Source: Reyranella sp.
GTDB taxonomy: Bacteria > Pseudomonadota > Alphaproteobacteria > Reyranellales > Reyranellaceae
Direction of reading: 5' to 3'
NCBI GenBank assembly: GCA_030679805.1
Contig: JAUXST010000072.1
Coordinates: 1 to 9,996 of the forward strand
DNA: 9,996 nucleotides
This document shows positions 1-6,208 of this stretch, piece by piece. The translations under genes were made by a program, and so were the position numbers. Every line of letters begins with the position of its first letter. Position 1 is the first letter of the stretch. A model generated the notes under the pieces. It had not been told where the DNA came from. It worked only from the letters and a program-made list of their open reading frames with translations, and did not search any database.

Positions 1-150
1 GGCCTCCGCCGTTTGCGCTGTCTCCGCGTCGGGTCCGCGATAGATCAGGGCTGCAGCGTCAGATGCAGCCTGCTCTTCGGAGCCGGGCGGAGCGACGTCG
101 TCCACAGCGCCTTGTGGGTTGGGGAGCGGCGCGATCAGGGACTCGGTCAT
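1..150 (-). CDS. N-terminus of a probable phage scaffold-like or capsid-block protein (partial, runs off left edge)
   Basis: A minus-strand reading frame starts at ATG 150-148 and stays open to the window edge, giving 50 visible residues that begin MTESLIAPLPNPQG. The segment is acidic and rich in Ala, Pro and Gln, with no recognisable motif. An AAGGAGAT ribosome binding site lies about 8 nt upstream, inside the 3' end of the preceding Bbp19-type gene. Only 3 nt separate that gene's stop codon from this start, so the two are probably translationally coupled. In podovirus-type prophages a Bbp19-family gene is commonly followed by a scaffolding gene and then the major capsid gene. The scaffold assignment rests on that context and on the acidic, low-complexity composition. 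The start is well supported; the function is a guess. Confidence 0.6.
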   Translation of the reverse strand, partial: MTESLIAPLPNPQGAVDDVAPPGSEEQAASDAAALIYRGPDAETAQTAEA

Positions 151-153
151 GGT

Positions 154-465
154 TCACATCTCCTTCTGGGTTTCGCCCGCCATGCGGGCATAGAGGTCGG
201 GACAGAGGCGGGTGATGTCGGCCAGCACGTGGAGGCCGACGTTGCGTTCGCCTTCGCGGAAGAAGGTGGCGCTCGTGCCGGTGAAGCTGGTTTCGTAGAG
301 ATGGCAGCTCTGCAGCAGGCGCCACAGGAAGCGCCGGCCCTCGCGCTGGTTCATCAGCCAGACGAGATCGTCGTCCTCGCGCTGGCTCTGCAGCCGGCGG
401 CGCTTCTGGCGTTCGGACACGTGGGTGCGATCGCCGGCGTCATAGCCGGCGGCTTGGTCTGTCAT
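154..465 (-). CDS. Bbp19-family phage protein
   Basis: This 103-residue protein is full length for the Bbp19 family of small proteins, named after a Bordetella podovirus. The family lies between portal and capsid genes in many podovirus-type prophages; its molecular role is not established to my knowledge. The family signature is visible: a charged N-terminal stretch (residues 18-33), EGRRFLWRLLQSC at 42-54, then FTGTSATFFREGERNVGL at 61-78. The ATG at 465-463 has a GGAG site 8 nt upstream. The gene ends 3 nt before the next start and carries that gene's Shine-Dalgarno. A strong minus-strand terminator (530-484) sits directly upstream, so expression needs readthrough or control of that hairpin. 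It is separated from the portal by more than 5 kb, whereas in related phages the two are usually close. Family identification is from remembered motif similarity and is fairly secure. Confidence 0.88.
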   Translation of the reverse strand: MTDQAAGYDAGDRTHVSERQKRRRLQSQREDDDLVWLMNQREGRRFLWRLLQSCHLYETSFTGTSATFFREGERNVGLHVLADITRLCPDLYARMAGETQKEM

Positions 466-483
466 GGCTGGGCTCCGAAAATG

Positions 484-530
484 AAAAACCCGGCCGGTCC
501 CGGCCTCTTTCGAGGGCGGGACCGCCGGGT
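484..530 (-). terminator. Strong intrinsic terminator (minus strand) just upstream of the Bbp19-type gene
   Basis: Bases 488-507 and 512-530 form a long GC-rich stem, about 17 pairs with one bulge and one G-G mismatch, closed by a 4-nt loop at 508-511. On the minus strand it is followed at once by five T residues (complement of A484-488) and, after a short break, more T residues. The plus-strand side has no T-run, so it acts on leftward transcription. It ends only about 19 nt before the ATG at 465. No minus-strand gene was found between it and the convergent protease gene. It could end readthrough from the right, end a short leader RNA, or act as an attenuator for the capsid-block genes. Confidence 0.8.
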
Positions 531-696
531 GTTGGCGGGTGGCTGCAATCGTCCTAGTGTGGTCTTTTTCCTAGCCTATTCCTGCTGAACCTGCAACTTT
601 GATTCTGTGGATAAGTGAGAACGAAAGGAGAATATCGATTCAAGCTCCACACGGCAACTTTCCTCCAGCGACAATCCGGTCCAGTGTCCCGGCGTC

Positions 697-1635
697 ATGC
701 GTTCTCTCCTCCGACGCCGCCGGCTGTTGTCCGGCGCGCTCGTCCCGGCCGCGCTCGTTCCAGCCGTACTGGGCCTCGCGTTCCGTCCGGCCGGCGCGGT
801 CGTCGTCCTCGACAGCACCTGGCGCGCCGAAGGCGGGCGGCCGGGCCGCGAAAGCGAGGGCTTCGGCGCACACGAGGCGCTGGCCCGCCAGCCGCAGTTC
901 GCCAGCGTCATGTCGCTGTCGGAAGACGACGGCGAGAGCTGGGACACGGCCTCGGGCACCTGGATCGGCAACATGGCCGGGCCCAACGGGTCGCTGCAGG
1001 GCGTGGTCCTGACGTCCGGGCACAACTTCGAACCCGGCGAAGGCGCCGACAACTTCCTCTACCGCACGCTCGGCGGCACGGTGCGGCGCGGCGTGCGCCT
1101 CGACACCCATCCGCTCTACAACCGCAACAACAAGGAGCGTAGCGGCTACGACGCGGCGATCGTGCGGCTCGACCGCGCGGTGACGGACGCGGGCCCGGCG
1201 CCGGCGCTCTACGCCGGCCGCGACGAGAAAGGCCGGCAGATCGTCATGGTGGGCTACGGCACGCGCGGCATCGGCTCGGTGGGCGAGAACGAGGACTACA
1301 ACAACCCAGGCGTCCCCGCCGCCGCGACCAACATGGTCGACGAGGTGATGGACGCCGTCGTGCCGCCGCCCCGGGACGACGATGCCGGCAACTGGCTGCA
1401 GGTGACGCTGCGGCGCGAGAGCGAAGGCGCCGACCGCCTCGACGGATTGCTGGGCGCGGGCGACAGCGGCGGCTCGGCCTGGATGCGGACCCAGCGATTC
1501 GGCTGGGCGATCGTCGGCATCAACGCCAACGGCAATGGCGACTCGGCCTACGGCGATCAATCGGAGTTTGCCCGCGTGTCGGGCCTGCGCAGCTGGATCC
1601 TGCGGCTGGCACCGGGCGCGCGGTTCGTCGGGTAG
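697..1635 (+). CDS. Secreted chymotrypsin-fold (S1-like) serine protease
   Basis: This 312-residue protein starts with a signal-like segment: an arginine cluster (residues 6-9, RRRR, then LLSG), a hydrophobic stretch to about 28 and an Ala-x-Ala-type end near 34. A Tat-type signal is possible. The catalytic triad is visible in the right order: His109 in VLTSGH, Asp152 in YDAAIVRLD and Ser257 in GAGDSGGS. The residue six before the serine, which sets trypsin specificity, is Leu251 rather than Asp, so cleavage after Lys or Arg is not expected. The protein has no cysteine, so the disulfide next to the active-site His in animal trypsins is absent. It would hydrolyse proteins outside the cytoplasm. 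No clear Shine-Dalgarno precedes the ATG and I found no in-frame alternative start just upstream. It converges on the OmpA-family gene and shares its terminator region. It is probably a host-type or moron gene rather than a phage structural gene. Confidence 0.88.
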   Translation: MRSLLRRRRLLSGALVPAALVPAVLGLAFRPAGAVVVLDSTWRAEGGRPGRESEGFGAHEALARQPQFASVMSLSEDDGESWDTASGTWIGNMAGPNGSLQGVVLTSGHNFEPGEGADNFLYRTLGGTVRRGVRLDTHPLYNRNNKERSGYDAAIVRLDRAVTDAGPAPALYAGRDEKGRQIVMVGYGTRGIGSVGENEDYNNPGVPAAATNMVDEVMDAVVPPPRDDDAGNWLQVTLRRESEGADRLDGLLGAGDSGGSAWMRTQRFGWAIVGINANGNGDSAYGDQSEFARVSGLRSWILRLAPGARFVG

Positions 1636-1667
1636 AGCCCTTCTCGATGAACAATAGAGAGGGGAAC

Positions 1668-1697
1668 AATAAAAAAGGCGGCCCGAGGGCCGCCTTC
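1668..1697 (-). terminator. Intrinsic terminator of the OmpA-family gene, possibly bidirectional
   Basis: A perfect inverted repeat of GGCGGCCC and GGGCCGCC (1677-1694) forms a stem with a very short loop. On the minus strand it is followed by six T residues (complement of A1671-1676) and further A/T bases, a textbook Rho-independent terminator about 25 nt past the OmpA-family stop codon. On the plus strand it lies about 40 nt after the protease stop and is followed by the weaker TTCTCT, so it may also end that transcript. Confidence 0.9.
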
Positions 1698-1719
1698 TCT
1701 ATGTCTTGGGTGGACCGTC

Positions 1720-2694
1720 TTACTGGATGACGATCTCGACGCGGCGGTTCTGCGGCTCGCGGACACCGTCGGCGGTCTTGACCAGCAGGCCCGCTTCGCC
1801 ACGGCCGATCACCGTGATCGCCGTCGCCGGCACGCCTTCACGCACCAGCGCATCCTTGACCGTGTTCGCACGACGCAGCGACAGCGCCATGTTGTAGGCT
1901 TCCGGGCCCGACGTATCGGTGTGGCCGGTCGCCGTGATGCGGGCGTTGCCCTTGGTCTTGTAGGCGCCAGCGGCCTGCTTGATCGTGTTCAGCGCCTGGG
2001 CCGAGAGGTTCGAGCGGTCCCAGTCGAAGAACACCATGAACGACGGCGGCGCAACGGCCGGCGGCGGCGGCGGCGGGGCCGCGGCAGTCTCGCCGAACTT
2101 CAGCTGCACGCCCAGCATCACGCTGAAGTTGTTGTTGGTCCACGACGAGCCGTTCAGCTGCGGGTTGCTGGTGCCGTAGTAGCGGCCGTCCAGGCTCACG
2201 CGGATGTTGCTGTCCGCGTTCCACGCCAGACCCACCATGCCCTGATAGGCGAACACCGTGCTGCTGAGCGAGCTGGTGCCGTCGACGAAGCCGATACCGG
2301 CGCCGGCGCCGATGTACGGCGTGATCACCGAAGCGGGCATGAAATCATAGAGCAGGTTGGCCAAGATGCCGAGCTGGCCGATCTGGTTGCTGAAGCCACC
2401 CACGCCCACGGCGTTGATGTTGGTCGTGTTCTGGCGATAGACGCCTTCGAGTTCGACGCGCGGGCCGACGAAGTCGTAGCCGATCACGCCACCGGCCGCC
2501 CAACCCGTCTGCGGGCTCACCTGCACGGTGTTGAGAGCGCCACCGCTGGTCGTCGTCGCCGCCGTCACGTTGGTGTTCAGAAGCCAGTTCAAACCGCCTT
2601 CTGCACCGATGTAGAAGCCCGGCGACGGAGACTGCGCCTGGGCGGCCATCGGCAGCGCAACCAGCGCGGCGGCGGCGATAAGAGCCTTCTTCAT
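1720..2694 (-). CDS. OmpA-family outer-membrane protein (beta-barrel plus peptidoglycan-binding domain)
   Basis: This 324-residue protein has a Sec signal peptide (residues 1-21, Lys-Lys then an Ala-rich core ending AQAQ). Residues about 25-200 show alternating aromatic and glycine-rich strands typical of an eight-stranded outer-membrane barrel, ending with VQLKF. A proline-rich linker (207-217) leads to an OmpA-like C-terminal domain (about 218-324) that binds diaminopimelate of peptidoglycan. Its key residues are present: Asp260 in GHTDTSG and Arg275 in LSLRRANTV, spaced 15 apart as in known OmpA domains, plus NRRVEI near the end. It would anchor the outer membrane to the cell wall and may act as a porin or surface protein. 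A GGGAGAT site precedes the ATG. The gene has a leader hairpin upstream and a strong terminator downstream, so it is an independent transcription unit although it lies among phage genes. Host or moron origin cannot be decided from the window. Confidence 0.95.
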   Translation of the reverse strand: MKKALIAAAALVALPMAAQAQSPSPGFYIGAEGGLNWLLNTNVTAATTTSGGALNTVQVSPQTGWAAGGVIGYDFVGPRVELEGVYRQNTTNINAVGVGGFSNQIGQLGILANLLYDFMPASVITPYIGAGAGIGFVDGTSSLSSTVFAYQGMVGLAWNADSNIRVSLDGRYYGTSNPQLNGSSWTNNNFSVMLGVQLKFGETAAAPPPPPPAVAPPSFMVFFDWDRSNLSAQALNTIKQAAGAYKTKGNARITATGHTDTSGPEAYNMALSLRRANTVKDALVREGVPATAITVIGRGEAGLLVKTADGVREPQNRRVEIVIQ

Positions 2695-2718
2695 ACCTGA
2701 TCTCCCTCTTTACTACGC

Positions 2719-2743
2719 GGCCCACGCACCAGAAGCGCGGGCC
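2719..2743 (-). promoter_or_regulatory. Stem-loop in the 5' leader of the OmpA-family gene
   Basis: The sequence GGCCCACGC (2719-2727) and GCGCGGGCC (2735-2743) can form a nine-pair stem with one G-U wobble and a 7-nt loop, about 25 nt upstream of the OmpA-family ATG. No T-run follows on either strand, so it is not a terminator. Abundant outer-membrane protein mRNAs often carry stabilising 5' stems or small-RNA target sites; that role is inferred. No convincing -35/-10 pair was found in the 2695-2886 gap. Confidence 0.4.
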
Positions 2744-2886
2744 AAACTCAAATCAAGATAACGCGGGCAATGTATCCGACGCCGCCGCCGGGATGCTACC
2801 CCGTACAAGGGCGCACGGGCCTTTGGGGCAGCAGGTGTGGCAACCCAGTCACAGTGGTGGCTCCGCCGATTCCCGCTTTGTTCCCT

Positions 2887-3429
2887 TCAGCGCTTGGGCA
2901 AGAGGTTGCGCTTTTCCGCGATCCCGAACAGATCGCTCTCGCCGCCCAGGAGCGACCGGGCGATCCTCAGCCCGGGATCGGCCCCGGTCGGCATGGCCAC
3001 CGACCGCATCAGGAAATCGGCCTGGGCATTCTGGTTGGCGGCCTGGATCCGCTGGGCCCAGGCTTCCCGGGCGGCCTGGTAGCGCGTGGCGAGCGCCTCC
3101 TCTTCGCCCAGCGCGGCGGTATCGCCCAGGATGTCGAGCGGCGAGCCCTCGAGGTCGCTGCCCTGCGCCGCCAGGCGCGCCTGCTGGGTGCCGAGCAGCA
3201 GCGAGGTCTTGCGGCGCTGCCGCCCCTCCTCGACCGCGCCGCGCCGCTCGGCATCCTGGGCATTGTATTCCGAGACCTGGGCGGCGTTGCGCGCCACCGC
3301 TGTCTGGTAGGACGCCTGATAGGCGCGCAGGCTCTGCTGCGCCGCCGCCTGCTGCGCCTGTTGCTGGGCGCCCAGGATCGTCTGTGCACCGGAAACGCCC
3401 ATCATCAGGGCGGCCGTGAGTTCACACAT
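2887..3429 (-). CDS. T7 gp14-type internal virion (core) protein
   Basis: This 180-residue protein begins MCELTAALMMGVSGAQTILG. That is the usual start of the gp14-like virion core family: Met-Cys, a short hydrophobic helix, then a long Ala/Gln-rich helix (residues about 20-80) with coiled-coil character. In T7, gp14 is stored inside the capsid around the portal and is ejected first, inserting in the outer membrane to open the DNA channel. The length is close to T7 gp14 (196 residues). An AAGGAGG site lies 6 nt before the ATG, the strongest in the window. It is followed by 192 nt of non-coding DNA and the unrelated OmpA-family gene, so it is the last gene of this phage block as now arranged. 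The usual neighbours (tail tube genes, gp15/gp16-type proteins) are not adjacent. Family assignment is by remembered pattern. Confidence 0.8.
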   Translation of the reverse strand: MCELTAALMMGVSGAQTILGAQQQAQQAAAQQSLRAYQASYQTAVARNAAQVSEYNAQDAERRGAVEEGRQRRKTSLLLGTQQARLAAQGSDLEGSPLDILGDTAALGEEEALATRYQAAREAWAQRIQAANQNAQADFLMRSVAMPTGADPGLRIARSLLGGESDLFGIAEKRNLLPKR

Positions 3430-3541
3430 GATTGTCCTCCTTGAAATTGCGGTTCGATTGGTCGAGTCGATTCACAACCGCAAGTTGGCGGTCGAAATAT
3501 GGGCCAAGTCGTTCCCTGAGCGGATCGAAAGACCGGCATGC

Positions 3542-3646
3542 CTAAACGGTGGATAGTGCATTGCCAGCGTCCTTTGGATCGAGTGGCAGGCGCGTAAGCT
3601 CCCGAAGGGCCTGATCGCGATTGATCCTGATCTGGTCGCGCGTCAT
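3542..3646 (-). CDS. Short hypothetical ORF following the portal relic (possibly a truncated gene)
   Basis: A 34-codon frame starts MTRDQIRINRDQALREL and ends at TAG 3544-3542. A GGAGAT motif lies about 10 nt upstream, and this is the same Shine-Dalgarno that follows the intact portal gene, carried along in the repeat. The peptide is charged and helical-looking, with no family I recognise. It may be the surviving start of the gene that once followed the portal in the parent phage, or a chance ORF after the duplication. It lies in the low-GC patch upstream of the gp14-type gene. Confidence 0.3.
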   Translation of the reverse strand: MTRDQIRINRDQALRELTRLPLDPKDAGNALSTV

Positions 3647-3656
3647 GCTTCTTTCT

Positions 3657-3726
3657 ATCTCCGCTTAACGGCCCACCAGGGCCTGAAGGGCGTTCTTGCC
3701 GCCACCTCACAGACGACGTCGACGCG
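3657..3726 (-). repeat. Direct repeat copy B: damaged relic of the portal gene 3' end
   Basis: Bases 3657-3703 match 6209-6255 with a single mismatch over 47 bp (the portal stop TAG/TAA region, reading TAA on the minus strand in both the intact gene and this copy). After an 8-bp insertion the match resumes with ACGTCGACGCG. In the intact copy this DNA encodes the last portal residues (VDVGGGKNALQALVGR) and the Shine-Dalgarno of the next gene. Here the 8-bp insertion breaks the frame and nothing upstream resembles the portal, so it is a non-coding fragment. It lies in the same orientation as the intact copy, about 2.55 kb away. Confidence 0.92.
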
Positions 3727-3757
3727 TTACCAATTTGCAACCAACGCGCGCTTCCGT

Positions 3758-3785
3758 TTGTCCCAAGGCTGTTTCATCGTATTTT
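3758..3785 (+). promoter_or_regulatory. Possible sigma70-type promoter for the small membrane-protein gene
   Basis: TTGTCC (3758-3763) and TATTTT (3780-3785) are separated by 16 bp, a fair match to a -35/-10 pair. This predicts a start near 3792, about 40 nt before the preferred ATG at 3833. It would transcribe the convergent gene against the leftward phage transcript. Prediction is by eye only. Confidence 0.35.
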
Positions 3786-3832
3786 AAGGATCAGCCTTCG
3801 ACCTGCTGGATTTGCGACATAGAAGTTTGACA

Positions 3833-4144
3833 ATGACCCTCAGGATGCTTGGCGACGCTGCCAACAAGCTAGCTTTGGCCTTCGCCTGCCTGTCGTCTAG
3901 GTTCGTCGTCGCATTCCTGACAAGTTGGTACGTCTATTCGGTGGCGACCGGCTTCTATAACTGTGCCCGCCGCTGGGATGATTTTTGTTACGCCGTACCG
4001 GTTGCCGCCCCGGCCTTCATCTTGACCGTGGCCACGGACTCCGAAGGTGGCGACCCTCGTCTCACAGACATCCTGTGGCTGACGTTGACCGTCACCGTGC
4101 TCTGGACGGCAGTTGCGTTCGTTCGACGATACAGGTCGCCCTAA
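3833..4144 (+). CDS. Small three-helix membrane protein, candidate immunity or superinfection-exclusion factor
   Basis: A 103-residue frame starts at ATG 3833; an in-frame TTG at 3812 would add seven residues but has no ribosome binding site. Three hydrophobic segments are visible, at about residues 14-38, 52-68 and 79-97, followed by a basic tail (RRYRSP), so it is an inner-membrane protein. I do not recognise a family. It runs opposite to the phage operon and its stop overlaps the stop of the 687-residue virion gene by 4 nt (CTAA, 4141-4144). GC is about 52-62%, like the 3' part of that gene and unlike the phage core. Its place beside a toxin-like C-terminal domain, inside the same repeat-bounded block, suggests immunity or superinfection exclusion. 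Holin-like or unrelated roles are equally possible on sequence alone. The ribosome binding site is weak (AGAAG), which lowers confidence. Confidence 0.6.
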   Translation: MTLRMLGDAANKLALAFACLSSRFVVAFLTSWYVYSVATGFYNCARRWDDFCYAVPVAAPAFILTVATDSEGGDPRLTDILWLTLTVTVLWTAVAFVRRYRSP

Positions 4145-6204
4145 CGTTTGCCGGTAAGTGACGCCGGTGGGCCAAACGCCCCGCCGCGGCCGATCTCGTA
4201 CCCAATTTCGATGTAGCGGCGATTTTGTGCGGGAAGGCCGTACGGCGCCTTGGGGTCGAAATTGGAAGAAAATATTTGCGCAAACTGGCCAGAGATCTCC
4301 AGAAGTTTATCCAACGACAATCCCGCCTGCTGGCCTGCCAATCCAACATTGACGTTGGAGATGTTCCTAAAGTGAGGGAGCTGGGTAAATCCAGTTATAC
4401 GATTTCCTCTCCTCTGATAGTCATAAATGCCGCCTTGCCCGACGAGTGCGCCGAGGCTCCCAGCCAGTACCAGATTAGCGCCAGGCGCAAGGTTGGGATC
4501 GGACAGCGCAGAAGCGAATCGTTCTCCGGCTATGCGGCCAGCCGCTGCCACTTTGGCGAGATCGGTATCCGGAGCCATCACGTATCCAGTCGGTGAGTTC
4601 TCATCGGGTATTGTCGTGCCATCCGGCAGATGCACGACGTCACCAACGGCATCCAAATGTGCGGCGCGGAATTCTGCACTTCCCGGAATTGGCTCGACAT
4701 TTGGTGCGATGCCTCGGCGTGCCTCAGCCGGCTCTTGCTGTTGCGCGACCTGTGCGTTGCCGTCGGCTCCGGCCGGATCGCCTCCCGCGACGCGAACGAT
4801 GTTCGGATCATCAGCTAGCGGACTCAGCACGTCACCGACGAGGCTGCGGATGTCCGCCATCGTCGGCGGCCCGCCTTCGACAGCCTCGAAGGCGCTGAGC
4901 AGCCTATCGAGCTGCTGCCGCGCGGCCCGCGCCTCCGGCCTGGCCGGATCGACGTTAGCCTTGCGCAGCCCCTCGTCGAGGAGCGTGCGGCCGAGGCTGT
5001 GCCGCTCGAAGGCAGCATCTGACCTGCCCTCCACGACCGCTTTCTGGAATCCGACCAGACGCTGGTAGTCGTGATCGCCGAGCGACAGCCGGTGCTGGGC
5101 GAGATCGATGGCCGCGAAAACCTCCGGCTCGTGCACGGCCTGTCCGTCGAGTGCCTCGTGGAGGTCGCGGTCCGTCGCCACGCGCCCACCGTTGATGGCC
5201 GCGGCGGCCAGCGCCTCGGTCTGTTCCGGGCTCAGCCTGTCGCGCAGCTCGGGCAGCATCGCCAGCAGCCGCGCAGCCGGGTTCTTGTCGAGCCAGTCGA
5301 CGGCCGCCACGGCGGCGCGGCCACGCGCCGCCTGCCACGCCCGGTCGGCCTGCGCATGCTCGATCCGGATCATCCTGTTCACCTGCGCCCGTACCTCGGG
5401 TGAGACGTCCGACGGCGTCAACTCTGACGCACGGGCTCGATAGTCGTCGAAGTCCGGGCGACGCGTAGCGTCATCCGGCGTCTCCGCAAGAACACCCACG
5501 ATCTCTGTCACGCGACGCGCCTCGCGCGCCCGTTCGATCTTGCGCTCGACGACCGCCTGCCGCTCCGGCTGGATCACGTCGCGCGCGTGCTCGTAGAGCT
5601 TCGCGGCGCGGCCGGGGTCCCGGCCGATGGCCTCTTCGACCGCGCCGGCATAGAGATCGCTCAGGCCCTGGCGCACGGTGGCGTCGGTCTGGGCCTCGTC
5701 CCAGCCCCGGCGCTCGCCCTGGTAGCGCAGCTCGTTCGCTGCACTTCGGCCAAGCAGGCGCAGATGCGCCGGGTCGTGCCAGGCAAGCGACGCGTCCTGC
5801 TGCAGGTCGGCGATGCGCTCGGCCACGATGCGGTCGTCGAGCGCCGACGTTGCCTGCTGCGCAATCCGGCCGAGGTCGCCCGTGGCGCGGTCGAGGTGAC
5901 TGTCGATCAGCGGTTCGAGGATCGTCCTTTGGCGAAGGCCGATCGCCTGAGCGAGGTAGCGGTCCTTCAACTCGCCCAGCATCGGTATCGCCTCGGCGAC
6001 GCCGCCCAACGCGTCTTCCGGACCCTTGCTCGCGAGACCCGTCCCCGGATCGTGCACGAGGGCGCGAATCTCGCTCGCAATCCCGGTGTCGAGCTGGCGG
6101 GCGAACATCTCGTCGGCCTGGATGCCGATCGGATGGTCGTCGACCGGCCATGGCTCTTCCACCGGCGCTGCCTCGGCCAACCTCTCTATCTTGATGCTTG
6201 CCAT
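4141..6204 (-). CDS. Large phage virion protein with a low-GC, toxin-like C-terminal domain
   Basis: This 687-residue protein starts 12 nt after the portal stop, with GGAGAT 4 nt before its ATG, so it belongs to the packaging and portal operon. Residues about 1-460 are charged, Ala/Arg/Glu-rich and almost entirely helical, as in large ejected or internal virion proteins of podovirus-type prophages; I cannot assign a named family. A hinge rich in Ala, Gln, Gly and Pro follows (about 472-508). The C-terminal part (about 509-687) is different: Gly- and Asn-rich, with GQGGIYDYQRRGN (589-601), FRNISNVNVGLAGQQAGLS (612-630), LLEISGQFAQ (634-643) and PYGLPAQNRRYIEIGYEIG (654-672). Spacing of these blocks resembles, from memory, polymorphic toxin type 44 (Ntox44). 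Several rows of this 3' part are 40-60% GC against about 75% in the N-terminal part. It may deliver an effector domain with the particle, or the domain may be structural. Confidence 0.85.
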   Translation of the reverse strand: MASIKIERLAEAAPVEEPWPVDDHPIGIQADEMFARQLDTGIASEIRALVHDPGTGLASKGPEDALGGVAEAIPMLGELKDRYLAQAIGLRQRTILEPLIDSHLDRATGDLGRIAQQATSALDDRIVAERIADLQQDASLAWHDPAHLRLLGRSAANELRYQGERRGWDEAQTDATVRQGLSDLYAGAVEEAIGRDPGRAAKLYEHARDVIQPERQAVVERKIERAREARRVTEIVGVLAETPDDATRRPDFDDYRARASELTPSDVSPEVRAQVNRMIRIEHAQADRAWQAARGRAAVAAVDWLDKNPAARLLAMLPELRDRLSPEQTEALAAAAINGGRVATDRDLHEALDGQAVHEPEVFAAIDLAQHRLSLGDHDYQRLVGFQKAVVEGRSDAAFERHSLGRTLLDEGLRKANVDPARPEARAARQQLDRLLSAFEAVEGGPPTMADIRSLVGDVLSPLADDPNIVRVAGGDPAGADGNAQVAQQQEPAEARRGIAPNVEPIPGSAEFRAAHLDAVGDVVHLPDGTTIPDENSPTGYVMAPDTDLAKVAAAGRIAGERFASALSDPNLAPGANLVLAGSLGALVGQGGIYDYQRRGNRITGFTQLPHFRNISNVNVGLAGQQAGLSLDKLLEISGQFAQIFSSNFDPKAPYGLPAQNRRYIEIGYEIGRGGAFGPPASLTGKR

Positions 6205-6208
6205 TTCG

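Larger units (their letters stand above)
3430..3832. other. Low-GC stretch without a convincing full gene, containing a portal 3'-end relic
   Basis: About 400 bases separate the gp14-type gene from the convergent membrane-protein gene. GC drops to roughly 43-53% in several 60-base rows, against about 70% in neighbouring phage genes (hand count). It contains a 34-codon minus-strand ORF (3646-3542), a damaged copy of the end of the portal gene (3657-3726) and a possible plus-strand promoter (3758-3785). A longer minus-strand frame through this stretch (3740-3405) lacks a ribosome binding site and overlaps the gp14-type start, so I do not accept it. Confidence 0.6.

Noticed and set aside
640..1560. 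Minus-strand open frame of 306 codons opposite the protease gene
   Set aside because: The plus strand has a complete, ordered catalytic triad and signal peptide. The antisense frame is Ala/Val/His-rich without any motif.
1921..2700. Plus-strand open frame of 259 codons opposite the OmpA-family gene
   Set aside because: Antisense to a gene with signal peptide, barrel and OmpA domain; Arg/Gly-rich shadow product.
2744..2886. Possible terminator after the gp14-type gene
   Set aside because: Only short, imperfect inverted repeats without a T-run could be found, so no terminator is claimed.
2770..3444. Plus-strand frame of 224 codons over the gp14-type gene
   Set aside because: Opposite a gene with the best Shine-Dalgarno in the window and a clear gp14-type pattern; no support for the plus frame.
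3405..3740. Minus-strand frame of 111 codons across the gap upstream of the gp14-type gene
   Set aside because: No ribosome binding site, unstructured composition, overlaps the strong gp14-type start, and runs out of frame through the portal relic.
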